Shown piece by piece: positions 35,885 to 47,535 of a DNA stretch of 64,000 nucleotides (its first letter is position 1; each line of letters begins with the position of its first letter). The position numbers were made by a program, and so were the translations under genes. Source of the DNA: Anodontia alba (lineage: Eukaryota; Mollusca; Bivalvia; Lucinida; Lucinidae); assembly GCA_964016985.1 (NCBI GenBank), contig OZ024831.1, positions 24,835,948 to 24,899,947 on the forward strand, written 5' to 3'. The notes beneath the pieces were generated by a model. That model was not told the origin of the DNA. It worked only from the letters and a program-made list of their open reading frames with translations, and searched no databases.

Positions 35885-36600
35885 CCCGTTCAGCTGTTTG
35901 AAGGCTCCATAGTCCTCAAAAATAGACATTTTTTATCCAAGAAAGGTTTAATAAATTGCTATATACAGTCGAACCTCGTTATCTCGAACTCGCTTATTTC
36001 GAATTACCGCTTATCTCGAAGTGAAAATCTGGTCCCTGTTTTAACATGAAACTATGGCAACAGGTAACAAAATAATATGGAAAAGAGGAGAAATTGCTCC
36101 TCAGGAGCAATTCCTCCTCTTTTCCACATTATTTTATATATATATTTCTAACTTCAGGAGTCAAATTACATATTCATTCGTTAAATGTCGTTGTTCAATT
36201 TATTGTTTTCCTCACTCTCTAAACTCTGATATGTCGAAGTACGGATATCTCGAAGTGTTTCAGTGAGTCCCTTGGAATTCGAGATAACGGGAGTCGACTG
36301 TAGTATTAATTCGGTCATAAAATGTGGCATCTGACAGCCTGCAAAGTTTAAGTTAGTCTCTCGTTTTTGAACTGTATCAAAAATGAAAAGATTTTTATTG
36401 TATCTCTAAATTAATGTTGCCAACATTAGTTCAGAGATATGATAAAAGATCATTTCTTTTCAAGACCAAGAGACTAACTGAAATTTTACAAGCTGTCAGA
36501 TGCCACATTTTATGATAGTATAATACCAGACCTCAATTTATTAAACCTTTCTTGGATAATAAAATGCCTATTTTTGAGGAATATGGAGCTTTTATGGCAG
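35885..36600. repeat. Foldback element W, split by a pogo-like MITE
   Basis: The left arm (GGCTCCATAGTCCTCAAAAA, ATCCAAGAAAGGTTTAATAA) is matched inverted at 36535-36597. An inner inverted pair (AAAATGTGGCATCTGACAGC / GCTGTCAGATGCCACATTTT) lies at about 36316-36520. The pogo-like MITE at 35966-36300 separates outer and inner arms, so it is a nested insertion. Confidence 0.82.
35966..36300 (+). mobile_element. pogo/Tigger-like MITE, copy 2
   Basis: CAGTCGAACCTCGTTATCTC at the left and, inverted, CAGTCGACTCCCGTTATCTC at the right, with TA on both sides. It sits inside a larger foldback repeat (35885-36600) whose arms it separates. Confidence 0.9.
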
Positions 36601-37160
36601 GGAACAGGTAATAAAATGCACTTGTTCAGATTCTAGAATAAGCATGATAAGCTCTCGGATAAGCTGTTAAGATATCCTAATTTGTAGGTTTAAAACAGTA
36701 ACATAGTTATTTTTTGATTGCGTCCCTGAAGTGACAGAGCTACACGTGTTTCGCAGAGCAGAACTAGTATAAGAAAGAATACCATATGAGCCGGGCCACA
36801 GTATTTTATACAAGAGTGCATGTGCGCCCAGCAAACACACATATCAGCCGGCGCATCCGCGCATGTTGATCTGAGTCTTCGAATGGGCACACATTCAACC
36901 TTACAGGAAACACTGTGCCCAGGCTCATATAGTAAGGGCATTTTAGTAGTCTCTGCCTTGCGTAATTAACATCAATCATCTAAACACTGAAAATTGCATG
37001 AAACATGAACACGTGTAAATGAAAATTGTTCGGTGACTACCACACGGTATATTATTTCTATATATTCAATTAATTACCGTCTTTCAATTTATAACATCAG
37101 TCATCAATCTTTCTAATGAACGCTTAAGGAAGGTGCTAGTGTCCCTTAAAAGGGACGTTA

Positions 37161-37228
37161 GCAAACAGTGGAGACCCAGATCAGACGCCGCAGAGTGCGG
37201 CGTCTGATCAGGGTCTACACTGTTTGCA
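37161..37228. repeat. ~68-bp hairpin of the GATCAGACGCCG family
   Basis: GCAAACAGTGGAGACCCAGA, TCAGACGCCG, spacer, CGGCGTCTGATC, AGGGTCTACACTGTTTGC. Nearly perfect stem. Related hairpins are at 5080-5150, 14760-14833, 15614-15682, 16142-16243, 27771-27832, 33006-33073, 35131-35200 and 54271-54337. Confidence 0.85.
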
Positions 37229-38372
37229 TTCAACTCATAAATTCCTACCAAACATGGGAATAATAAGGACTAACCAAATAACACCTTTATAGGAAATAAA
37301 CCTGTCCAAAGAGTTGAGGAAGAATCCACTCGGCATAAATGGGTAAACTTTTCATAAGAAGATTAATGCCTTCTACTATTATATCTTTGTTCGGACCCTC
37401 CGTGGTTTTACTAGTGGTTTTCTTTAACTATGACTGTTAGTGTCTGAAGTGATTGCCACAAGCCCTAATCCTTATTTTATCACAGTGACTGAATTTAAGT
37501 TACGCATTTTTTCCTGCTATGATTGAGGTAGCGAACCACTATGCGTGCCAAACAATCTAGGGTGATTAAATTTGATACCAGTAAAATCTATTTAACCCCG
37601 CCCCATTTAATTTATATTACTGACCGTTCTAAGGCGTTTTGGTGTTGCCATTGGTTTGCCTATGGTGTTGCCTTTGGTGTTGTCTATGGTTTTTATGTTG
37701 CCTTTCTTTGTTCGGCCCTGTGGCTGCTAGATGTGGGGCTTTTGTTTCGTGTTTTGTCCTGTTCGTTGTCGTATTGCTATATTTAGTCCTATTGCTCTGT
37801 GGTCACCCTTGTCGGAGGGGGAAGGAGTTGGTCTCTTTGTTTGTCTTTGGTTTGTGGATTGTGCTCTGTACTGTGGTTCGTTTGCCTCTCCTCTTAGTGT
37901 CATCGGGAGGCTATGTTCTGTGATTGTGGAATTCCTGACATTCTTCTACACTATTTCTATCAGACATTACCTTTCAAAATGTTGCAAGCTGACGTCACGA
38001 TATATAGCCTTACACAGAGAAATAGTAGTGCTCTACAAGCCTCTCAGACAGACAGCACGTGTAGTTCAGGTAGGATATTAATTTAATCAATGTTAACTAA
38101 TGTTTAATTAATGTTAACGGGAAAGGACAAACCTCTAAATGGTATTATGGTTCCATTTTCTTTTTGCCTTCCTTCTGAAAAGGAGTCTTATCTAAAAGGA
38201 AAAATGTGTTCCCAGGAGGAGTACATTATTTCCTTTTAATCTACCGCTTTTTAGAGGGGAGCTGATTTGTAGAAAAGCAAACAGGAAGTCAGAGCAGTTG
38301 TCTCCTAGAATGGCGGAAAATCTTCCAAGTGCGCTAAAATGTGCCGGTTCAATCCCACATCAAATTGCACAC
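37229..38372. other. Intron-like region, no exon seen
   Basis: Contains a GTTGCCTTTGG-rich low-complexity stretch (37640-37700) that opens several overlapping frames (37541-38081). No splice-compatible coding signature for the minus-strand gene. Confidence 0.5.
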
Positions 38373-38627
38373 CATTACGAAAACATGCCTTTTCAAATAT
38401 ATTGAACATTTTACCAACTAAAAATGAAAATTTTCAGATAAAGATTCTGATACTTTCATATTTCTGCTCAAAACATAGACTTTGTGTACTCATTAGATCC
38501 GCCTCGCCTCGCCGAGACAGTTCTACCGAGTACCCACAATCTATGTTTACCCCTGTAAATCCCAGTTTTACTATGTAAACGTGGGATTTAAGGGGGGTCA
38601 AAATTATAAAGGTATGTTTTCTTGATG
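38373..38627 (+). mobile_element. 280-bp palindromic MITE, family A copy 7 (internally shortened)
   Basis: Both ends are present, but about 25 bp between the core and the GGGGTTT arm is missing and the core is scrambled (CCTCGCCTCGCCGAG). It lies about 105 bp downstream of the CCP3 second exon, in its intron. Confidence 0.9.
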
Positions 38628-38733
38628 CAACATACACAGTTTTTGTGCATCTTCAGTGGTTCCTTTGCAAGTGTGATTCACCTAAGGTCACATGTAGACA
38701 TGCACAACAGTTATCATTCAAGAAGTCTCATAC

Positions 38734-38855
38734 CTCTACAAGCTGGAAAGCCCTGTCCCGCGGGCCATGCCCCACTTTCTTGTAAACAGATCCTCTTTAC
38801 CAGTATCTCGTTTGTAGCAAATTTATAACCAGAATAACAGTTGGCGACACATACT
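38734..38855 (-). CDS. Exon: second half of CCP/sushi module 3
   Basis: 122 nt, phase 2 to phase 1, acceptor ATCTTCTTTCAG and donor GTATGAGAC. It encodes VCVANCYSGYKFATNE, then KRICLQESGAWPAG and GFPAC. It has exactly the length of the 55749 exon, with all four expected cysteines and the C-x-x-G-Y and W-P motifs. The terminal G joins CT of the next exon (GCT, Ala), giving PACRAECLNV. Confidence 0.9.
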
Positions 38856-39556
38856 CTGAAAGAAGATTATAATTCCTCATTCTACTTTGATTGCTTAGAA
38901 GTGTTGTCTAAAGAGCAAGCAAGACGCTTATGTTAGAATTGGAAAGATTAATATATCTACATACAACAACAGTCGAATTGGTTTAAACATATTTTTTATC
39001 ATCGAATATAGATAAAATGACATACAAATCAACAGTACGATCAGAAAGAAAGCTTTTCTCCTACATGTAGTCAAGTTGATGTCTTAACGTATTAAAATTA
39101 ATTTGGATACAAGTAAAATGTAATGCGTAGTATAGCCAAATAGGTTCAGCCATGTTGATAGCCTTGAAGTATAAGGTGCATTTTATTTCTCATAGTATAA
39201 GAAAAACGTTATAAAACAATTCATCTCTAAAGATCAAATGATACATGGATACACATCTCTAATATGTCCTGTTCGTTACCTACATTGCTCTACACTGCCC
39301 TACCATGCGTAATTATAACTGTAAATAATCTACAGACGCCCATAAAATTTCGGTACATATACTGGCAGCCGGTTGCAAATATTTTCTGTAAACTCTACGG
39401 GATTTGTTTTACAGCGAATTCGCTTCAATGGTATTTAAATCTTTCCACAAAATTGGAGCCACTCGTAACGGGGAAGTGGCTGCTCCCAAATGCGAGTTCT
39501 TACCTAAAATGAAAGAGAATGTGCATATTTTAAGAGGTATTTCTCATAAAAGTATA

Positions 39557-39835
39557 CATCACGAAAACATACCTGTATAATTTTGACCCCCTTAAACCCC
39601 ACTTTTATGTAGTAAAACTGGGGTTTGCAGGGGTATACATTATTTTTCATATTTCCTGCTCAAAACATAGATTGTGGGTACTCGTTAGAACCGCCTCGGC
39701 GAGGCGGTTCTAACGAGTACCCACAATCTATGTTTTGAACAGTAATATGAAAAATATCGGAATTTTTATCTGAAAAACTTTAAGTTTTTAGAGGTGAAAT
39801 TTTCAATGTATTTAAATAGGCGTGTTTTCGTAATG
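39557..39835 (-). mobile_element. 280-bp palindromic MITE, family A copy 8 (inverted)
   Basis: The reverse orientation copy starts CATCACGAAAACATACC and ends GGCGTGTTTTCGTAATG. The core is a perfect CCGCCTCGGCGAGGCGG hairpin. It lies in the intron between the two CCP3 exons. Confidence 0.93.
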
Positions 39836-40404
39836 ACCACACTCCCTCTACGCTAAAGTAATCGGTCAGTACAGCAGAATGTATCAGCAGATAGAAGAAG
39901 TCAAGAGGAGGCTGTGCTTAAGTGCAGACTGGTCATAATTCCCTTATGTTCAATACGCTCAAAGACACTTGTTTGCTTAAAGCACCCTGTGTGATGAAAC
40001 CCTATTGCAAAATCCCAGTCCAGGCAACTCATCAGTTTCGTGGTTTATTTTAGAAGTCGGCATTATCCTTATAGAACGTATGAACAGCAAAGGCCCTAAC
40101 CAGACTATACGAATAAGCAGGTTGGTCTTTGGGGCAATATCTAGCAAAATAATAATTCTTCTAGCATAGCGAAATACGCTTTGGCAGACTACCCTATATA
40201 CTCTCCAAAACTTATCGGCACCAGTAGTATAGGGTGCCGATAATATACTACTGGCGCCTCTACATATTCAACATTGTCTATTGTTTCGTAAGCTCACAGC
40301 GAAGGCAATATGATGGGCCTTAACTGTTCTTATGCACCGTCAACACTTTTCGCTCATATAATGCAGTGCCCTAGCTTAGTATTCAAGCTTAACAGAATAC
40401 GTAC

Positions 40405-40489
40405 AGCTGGTTTCCACTTTCTTCACAATTAACAACACCATTGGTAGGAGGAGGAATGGAATAGCATAAATGTGGCGGCCGTGTCGTGG
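40405..40489 (-). CDS. Exon: first half of CCP/sushi module 3
   Basis: 85 nt, phase 1 to phase 2, acceptor AATATATTTTCAG and donor GTACGTATTC. It encodes STTRPPHLCYSIPPPTNG and then VVNCEESGNQL. The pattern C-Y-S-I-P-P-P-x-N-G-V-V-x-C parallels the 57949 exon, and the exon end falls at the same Q-L position and phase. In another frame this stretch looks like a hydrophobic segment; the splice-compatible frame is the one given here. Confidence 0.86.
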
Positions 40490-40794
40490 CTGAAAATATA
40501 TTAATGTACATTTACATAAAATGGAACGGTGAAATTCAACAGAAGATAAATAAATTTCATAAACGCATTCGAGCGCTCTTAAATCATACTTAAAATCCAT
40601 CTTGATTATGCTTAAACTTTTCAAAATCTACTCTGGTCAATAAATCTTTGGTGAAGTTCTGGATGAAATTAAATCTAGATGTCGTCGAGCCACCAGTTTC
40701 AACACATATTCCTTTTCTCTACTATATATCACTTTTCCATACTAACTGATGTCCTATAGTTGTGTTTGGCGGGACCTGCCTGGTATTGCAAATA

Positions 40795-41120
40795 CAGTCG
40801 AATCTCTTTATCTCGAAATCCAAGGGACTCTATGAAACACTTCGATATATCCGTACTTCGACATATCAGATTTGTGGAACTGAGGAAAACAATTAATCGA
40901 ACAACCATCTTTAACAGAATGAATCTTTAATTTGACTCCTAAGTTAGAGATACGTATATTGAAAACATTGTGGAAAAGATGAGAAACTGCTCCTAAGGAG
41001 CAATTTCTCTTTTCCACAATATTTTGTTGCCTGTAGGTAGATCTTTACAGGGAACAGATTTTCACTTCGAGATAAGCGGTTATTCGAGATAAGCGAATTC
41101 GAGATAATGAGAGTCGACTG
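40795..41120 (-). mobile_element. pogo/Tigger-like MITE, copy 3 (inverted)
   Basis: CAGTCGAATCTCTTTATCTC and, inverted, CAGTCGACTCTCATTATCTC ends with flanking TA. Interior in the opposite orientation to copies 1 and 2. It lies in the intron about 300 bp upstream of the CCP3 first exon. Confidence 0.9.
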
Positions 41121-41558
41121 TACATCGTTTGGGAGAGGTAGCTAATTGCTTTACTTTCCATTGGTTGGTAATGTGCGTGTTGTGCATAGTAGTTTATTTG
41201 TTCTTCCTCTCGGTGTCTTTAGTTGGCTATGCCCTGTGATTAGGTCTCTTCCTGGATACATTCCTTATGTTATTCACTTTACTTTGCTGGTAATGAAATG
41301 CATTCTTTTTGCACTTCAGACGACCAAACATTTATTTCATTAGTCTTATGTTTCTTCTTGATATATTCGAATTGGTTCTAAATAATGCACTTTTTATTAG
41401 GCACATTATGAGTCCGATGGCACATCAGTTGCAGTTCTTTTTTGTAAGCTGATCGTTGTAAATCTCCAGGTGTGTTTGGTATTTCTTGTCACTAATCTCT
41501 TCTCCGATAGACCTCTCGGGAAGGCTGTACTTACCTTCTTGGGAACTTGATTTATTTC

Positions 41559-41560
<2 letters not shown>

Positions 41561-41628
<68 letters not shown>
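41561..41628 (+). repeat. (CA)34 microsatellite
   Basis: Uninterrupted CA repeat in the intron upstream of CCP3. Other simple repeats: (AAT)n 29974-30022, (TTTA)n 31503-31534, (ATT)n 47626-47648 and 47803-47837, (CAA)n 47166-47200, (TAA)n 62910-62945, GAAA-rich 63240-63310. Confidence 0.95.
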
Positions 41629-41633
<5 letters not shown>

Positions 41634-41967
41634 ATTTAATGCTTACCTTGTGTTACTGTTGTTGTTACTCTCTCCGTGGGCGTGACAGTAGTTTGCAATT
41701 CCGAACCTGAAATAATGCAAATCGTGAAAGAGACAATTCTACTGACAGTTAGATGACTATGCATTTCTAAACCTGGATTTTGATCAAATAAGATATATTC
41801 TGTTCTAATTGTTCATGGTACATGTAATTAGACAATCTAAATTCTAAGTCATGAAAATTGGCAACGGTGATAAATAGGAGGCGTTCTATTGAATTAGGGT
41901 ATTGGTGTTTGTACAGTCTAACCGTAAATAATGAATTAGCATGTAATGGTGCCATCACCTATCTGCG

Positions 41968-42002
<35 letters not shown>

Positions 42003-42208
42003 ATTCGCAACGTCAGAAAACGTACCTTCAGATATGTGCGCCCTGCGAGGATTCATTTTAGCCTGGGCGATCGCGCAATCTGATCAGAATCCATACTGAG
42101 CACAGCCAAAGACGCAACGTTTCTTCATGCTGACAGGTAAGGCTTGAGTTTTAAGTCCTCGTTGGGCGCTCATGTCAGAAGGTACGTTTTCTCACGTTGT
42201 GGTTCTTA
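42003..42208. mobile_element. Foldback family J, intronic copy
   Basis: CAACGTCAGAAAACGTACCT at the left and AGGTACGTTTTCTCACGTTG at the right are inverted repeats. A poly(T) run of about 32 precedes it. Confidence 0.82.
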
Positions 42209-42276
42209 TCCTGAAGAGCTTCTTAGTTTCATAGCATACGTGTTTTCAGCACGATTACTGCTAAGTGATCCGGATA

Positions 42277-42517
42277 TGAGTTTATAAAAAATGTTCGTGC
42301 TCAACTCAGCTGAGCATGAAATTTCTCTGCTAATTAGTATATATGAAAATGCCATCAATAGATGGCATTTTCATATTTATTAGTAGAGAAATTTCATGTT
42401 CAGCTATGATTAATTAGAAAGGATTTGTAGTTGTTATTTTTGTTTAGCTTTATTAGCAGGCCAAATTTCATGCACAGTCGAATTGAGCACGAAACAAGTT
42501 TTGTAACCTCGGGGTCT
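42277..42517 (+). mobile_element. Foldback/MITE family H, copy 2
   Basis: Same TGAGCATGAAATTTCTCTGC and TATGAAAATGCCATCAATAG hairpin and the same arms as at 7734, with more worn ends. Intronic in the CCP/discoidin gene. Confidence 0.82.
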
Positions 42518-42628
42518 GAATGTAAAATTTTACAAGGTTCGACAATCGATACATCTAAATTTCATATTGATTTCTCAAAAAAAAGTTGCGAATTGTATCC
42601 ACTGATACATAAATCATGTTCTATAACA

Positions 42629-42817
42629 TTAACCCGTGTCCTGCTGAACCCGGATATATCCTACCTTTGCAAACAAAAAGAAGCCAACTGATCTGGATCT
42701 GCACTGTTTGTCATTAAGTATTTGAATTTGTATCAACAACCTGGATCAAGAAATCTGATTGGCTAAAAATTAGAAGTGCGTGTGGCACCTAAATTTATTT
42801 AGCATGACAAGGCTTAA
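42629..42817 (+). mobile_element. piggyBac-like MITE, copy 4 (diverged, hairpin arm lost)
   Basis: TTAACCCGTGTCCTGCTGAA at the left and AGCATGACAAGGCTTAA at the right. Part of the central hairpin is deleted (GCAAACAAAAAGAAGCC). It lies in the intron between discoidin exon 3 and CCP3. Confidence 0.85.
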
Positions 42818-42830
42818 TTTTTCGCCAAAT

Positions 42831-43067
42831 CGAGCCGAACGTGACAAACGTACATCCTGCCATGTGCACCCAGAGAAGACTCAAATCAGTCTACAAATCT
42901 GCGCAGTCTGATCTAAGTTTTCGATGTCCGCATAAGCACACTTAACATTTTTGGCTAATCAAAATGCGCGCAATGAAGATTCTAATTAGACTCTGGGAAT
43001 GCTCAGGCTGATCTGATTCTTAGCTGGGCGCACATGTCCGAAGGCACATTTTCTCAGCTATGGCTCA
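42831..43067. mobile_element. Foldback family J, intronic copy (diverged)
   Basis: GAGCCGAACGTGACAAACGT left and ACATTTTCTCAGCTATGGCTC right, with internal CAGTCTGATCTAAG-type modules. Confidence 0.72.
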
Positions 43068-43230
43068 TTAAACTGATAACAGATTAAACCTAGGAAGAAT
43101 AAACAAGTCTTCTGTTTTCAATTCTATGGTATGTTCCTTCCGAAGGAACTATCTCTATAGAAATTATTTATCTTAACGACAGTTTGTGTTGCGGAGCTGC
43201 CGTACAACGTTTCCCTGTATTTCCTTTCAG

Positions 43231-43680
43231 TGTAAAATGAACGTCAAAAAGATTGCCTTTGGAAACAAAGAACACACTACTGATTAGAAAATGGGAGTCT
43301 CGGTTTTATTGAGACTCTTCATAAGCAGTAATGAAGTTTGCAACACTGCTTACGCCCTCTAGCGTATACATGAACAGAACTCCATTTTCAAATATACCAC
43401 AATGGGCCCAATGATCCCAAAGGAAACGAAATATAATCTGCATTATGGTAAAGTACGGGGAGACGTTCTACCGCCGCCACACGGCACTAATACCAGCTGC
43501 AGTGTAGTAAAATGAACGTCAAAAAGATTGCCTTTGGAAACAAAGAACACACTACGGATTAGAAAAGGGGATTTTCGGTTTCATTTAACTCTTCATAAGC
43601 AGTGATGTAGTTTGCAACACTGCCTACGCCCTCTAGCATATACATGAGCAGAACTCCATTTTCAAATATACCTAAATGGG
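43231..43680 (+). repeat. Direct duplication of ~170 bp, spacing ~276 bp
   Basis: GTGTAAAATGAACGTCAAAA to CATTTTCAAATATACC (43231-43401) recurs at 43504-43672 with few differences. Not coding. Confidence 0.85.
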
Positions 43681-44758
43681 CCCAAAGGAAACGTTATGAT
43701 TTCTGGTCCATCGGGATCATTAAGCCCATTTTAAGCAATTCTAAAACTAGAGAACTGCTTAAGACAGCGCTAGAGGGTCTGAGTGGCGTTTCATATTGAA
43801 ATACAACTAATGAACAGACTCAATAGAACTGTGTCGGCAAATTTCTTCTCTATGTTGTTTCCCTTGCATCAAAAAGAACCATGTCTATAGAATAGCGAAC
43901 GGTTTTCCACGGGTAAACAATACATCATTTGTATGTCCGAAACTTGCAACGGTTTATGAAGTTGTCATATCAGGTACAAAAGCATGGGAACAATAATGAA
44001 AGCTGTCATATTTGTCGTCTGCAATGCGTAAAATAACAGTTAAACTTTCGGACAAACAAAGCTATTTATTGTTCAGTACCTATATAGAATCATTTCCTAT
44101 TTGTTCGTAGCACAAATGCGACAATACCATATTTATGTATCCTTATAGAAGTTAAGTCTTCACTACTGCTGATGTTAAGTGCTGTTTGGCGGTCGTTAAA
44201 CGTCTCCCCGTAGTGCACTTTAGTGTGGTTTCTATTTTGTAGTTTTTTTTTAGAATACTTATCCCATTTTATGTTAATCTTAAAATAGAATACCGCTTAA
44301 GCCGGCGATAGAAGGCGTGAGCAGCTTTGCATATTACAATACTGCTCAGGAACATACTCCGTAATCCCGCGCCTGCAATAATTGTTTCTGAGGTGTGTCC
44401 GTTGCTTCCTAAGCATAAACTTATTAATGGCATGCAAAAAGGATTTTGCTTTCCGCGGCTGACATCAACTCTTAAATTGCTGAGCAGCCAAGACCTAGCC
44501 TTTCGTTTTGTTATTATAATGCAGAGAAAATAAAACTTGACTTTGTATGAATCGTCTGAGAGGCAGACGATTCAATGTCAAGCCTTACTTACTTCGAAAA
44601 ATAAAGAAAAATGAAAACAAAATAAATAATAATAATTCAAAGTGTCGTCTGCTACAATGCGATCAGCACTTTAAGAGTTAACCATTTAATCGAAACACGG
44701 GACAACAACAACAGGGACTGATACCGTAACACATTAGTTTTACGAAAGTTTTACTCAC

Positions 44759-44918
44759 ATGTTTTCGGTCCTGAGCCTGGTGGACATCCGAGAAGATCGA
44801 ATCTGAGACCTATGTGTTCATGCCAAACAAGGGGGTTAATACGTACAAATAAGGCATCAAATGGGCAAGTAAACATATTCATAACTGGTGAGTCGTTATC
44901 TGTATTTCCATCTAAAAA
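44759..44918 (-). CDS. Exon: F5/8 type C (discoidin) domain, part 3
   Basis: 160 nt, phase 0 to phase 1, acceptor CTATATGTTTCAG and donor GTGAGTAAA. It encodes FLDGNTDNDSPVMNMF, then ALFVRINPLVWHEHIGLR and FDLLGC, followed by a PPGSGPKT linker. It carries the 'F-x-G-N-x-D' turn, the R-x-x-P-x-x-W strand and the closing L-x-G-C cysteine of F5/8C. Phase 1 on both sides of the three-exon domain makes it a symmetric shuffling unit. Confidence 0.93.
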
Positions 44919-45009
44919 CTGAAACATATAGAAATAACAACTGCTCAACCCCTGGGTCTTCTGTAAGCTTTTAAGCGAACGGCAAACTCAGCGGGCACAT
45001 GGCGTTTAT

Positions 45010-45530
45010 ACTATAATGTTATTAACCAAGTAATTTCATAGTGGCCCTGTTACAGGTCCTAGGTCTGCTGTATTGGCCCGAGGCCGAAGGTCTCGGCCAA
45101 TACAGCAGATCGAGGACCTGTAATTGGGCCAGTATGAAATTACTTTGTTAATGACATTTTATTAATTAACTTCAATAATAATAATAATAATAATAACTTA
45201 GAGAAGGGCATATAACTTGATTCATGACAATTTTGCTAATTGAAATTCTGTTTTTATTATTGATGTCACTAATGTGATGATAGATGTCCAATAATTAATA
45301 GTGTTAATTGGAAACATAACTGTATCCAAATATGTAGAACATTTACTCTATTTGTGAAACAAAACTACCCATCTGATTGACAGCCAGGGTGCCAACTGAC
45401 ACTGAAATTGACATCATCAGTTGTAGTGAAATGGACATGGTTTTCCTTAAATAACTCAAAGAGCGGAAGACAATATTGCACCAAAATGTCTTCTCTTTAA
45501 ATTGTGCTACAATTGATTTAAATATAAATT
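45010..45530 (+). repeat. Dispersed repeat R, copy 2 (short form)
   Basis: The same starting hairpin and the same end (CCAAAATGTCTTCTCTTTAA) as copy 1, but the segment corresponding to 30985-32020 is missing at CAATAATTAATAG. It lies in the intron between discoidin exons 2 and 3. Confidence 0.8.
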
Positions 45531-45545
45531 ACACCAGATCAAAGA

Positions 45546-46624
45546 AAGACATTCCGAAATACCGCATTGAAACTGAAAACTCTGTATTTGTGTGCGTGTG
45601 TGCATGTTTGTGTATGTGTGGCAGTGGGAGCTTAAGCCTGGGTTTTCGAGCAGCCTGTCATCACCACTATTTCCTGAAGACAATCCAAATATATACATAA
45701 ACAACAAAAATATGCAACATAGAGAGAAATAAACAACCAAACTAAAAGTTGACAGTGAGTAAAGGGGTGGCGACTACAGTAGTCTGGCTCTTCGTGGTTC
45801 ATATGTGGTCTGCCTTGTCATTTAACTTTAGCCCGCAGTCAAGTCCCTATCTTTGTTTCGTCACAGATTTAAATTATAACTTGTATGTTTTCTGTGTTTG
45901 CCCACTGAGGCTTTAGCCCAGCGGACACATAGCGCTTATACAACGTCGTATCAACGTCAATGTAAGTCATGACGTTTCATCGACGTTTATGCGGCGTTGT
46001 CTCAAAGTTGCGTGTCCGCTATGAGGGAACCATTACGAGAACTGAACAAATACATGTGACTGCAACTTTATCAGGATGAACGGTGAGTGTTAAATACTGA
46101 TACAACCAGGTTCAAGCTGTCAACAGTAATGCCGTTGACAGCTCCAGAATGATGTTTTCTGCAGTGGCTCGTCCTCGTTTGTTTGGTCTGCTATAAACAC
46201 TATGGTCTATCTACACCGGCGATTTCTGTTTCGTCGCAGAACCTGTGTGTTACGGTAAATAAATTGAGTCCTGGACTTTCCGGAACTTGCGAGTGTTTCA
46301 GTGTTTTCTATTGTCTAATTGTATCTTTTGAAAACATCTTATCATTGTGTAGTAAAATAAACAATGAGTAATAGATATGTACAATGTATCATCTAATTAT
46401 GGAAAAGTTGTCGATCTGCCTGCTTTATGACCAAACCGGAATTAGCAATTTCTTGCCTGACTATGATGATGACAGCAGAATGTCTTCTCCACTATATATG
46501 ATCTGAAAATATCCATTCTAGAAGCGAACCCAATCAGAAACAAATTGGTATGGTTTCTTTTCTATGTGTCATAATGAGGATATTTACCTTAAACCGGTTT
46601 CGGTAACGAAACAGAAATTGCCGG
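45546..46624. other. Intron-like region, no exon seen
   Basis: Between discoidin exons 2 and 3. Holds a GT-rich stretch (45588-45625) and a GACGT/AACGTC foldback (45915-46020). Confidence 0.5.
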
Positions 46625-46803
46625 TGTTTGTTTGTGTTGAGGTTTTACGGCCCAGTCAACCCATTTGGGGTCATGTCGAGCGCAGTCAGTTTACCTAAAA
46701 ACACGTGTACTGGGCAGGCTTAGTCCTCTAAGCGGCTAACCAGTATTGTGCACATTCGTTCGCCAGAAACTGACAACTGCCCTTCTTGAATCAGCGGAAG
46801 GGA
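46625..46803 (-). repeat. SINE family A, 5'-truncated
   Basis: Tail-to-middle part only. Imperfect 13-bp duplications (AAATTGCCGGTGT / AAATTACCGGTGT) flank it, so truncation happened on insertion. Confidence 0.88.
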
Positions 46804-47166
46804 AATTACCGGTGTATTTAGACCACAGTGGTTAAGTAAGAGTTCTATTTTGCCATTATATGTCTCAAACCCGATATCGGGTGCCTTGGGAGGGCTGTGC
46901 TTCTTAGGTTGATTTAGACCTTCTCTGGTGACCCGCATTACTTTTTTAATGAATAGCATACGCGTGCATTAAATTACAAGATCAGCATGGACACCTTCGT
47001 ATGGTGTGTGGACGCCTTAAATGATTATGTTGTTGGTTTGATTTACCAAATATCTTGTATCGTCAGTTTCTATTACTCCGGCAAAACCCATCACTTCATT
47101 ACAGCGTGCAGACAAAAAGAACTAATTTTAAACATTCCTTTGCCATCAATGCATTCCAACTTATTC

Positions 47167-47200
<34 letters not shown>

Positions 47201-47373
47201 CTTGCATTCTTGTCGACAAATTAGAAATCCTTTCGTATCTAGAAGGCAATAAGCGCACTATGTGTCCATGAGATTGGATTGAAAATGTTATAAAGTTTAG
47301 TATTGTATTGCACAGCTTCACTCGTAAACAATTTACACTATATGCAATTGAAATTTAGGTAAACAGACATCAC

Positions 47374-47535
47374 CTGATCACTGACGTTAATGCTACTGTA
47401 TGGTTCCCAAGACTTGCCATCCAGACTGTGTAACACACGAAAATTTGTAACAAACTCCTTAGCTGTATCCCCGCTGACAACATTCCTCCCTTTAGTTATG
47501 ATACCAGTAATTCTTGTTACTTCATTTAGCTGAAC
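47374..47535 (-). CDS. Exon: F5/8 type C (discoidin) domain, part 2
   Basis: 162 nt, phase 0 to phase 0, acceptor GGCTTTTTCAG and donor GTGATGTC. It encodes VQLNEVTRITGIITKGRN, then EFVTNFRVLHSLDGKSWEPY and SSINVSDQ. This is the central discoidin segment (v-x-x-I-x-G-I-x-T-x-G-R ... F-x-V-x-x-S-x-D-G-x-x-W). It is an unbroken length of domain between the flanking exons, so no further exon is needed. Confidence 0.93.

Noticed and set aside
37541..38081. Overlapping plus-strand frames with hydrophobic, Cys/Trp/Phe-rich translations
   Set aside because: They arise from GTTGCC/TTTGG-rich low-complexity DNA, overlap in all frames and have no conserved pattern.
47055..47321. Frames with Gln, Asn or Leu runs
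   Set aside because: Direct translations of a (CAA)n microsatellite in an intron.
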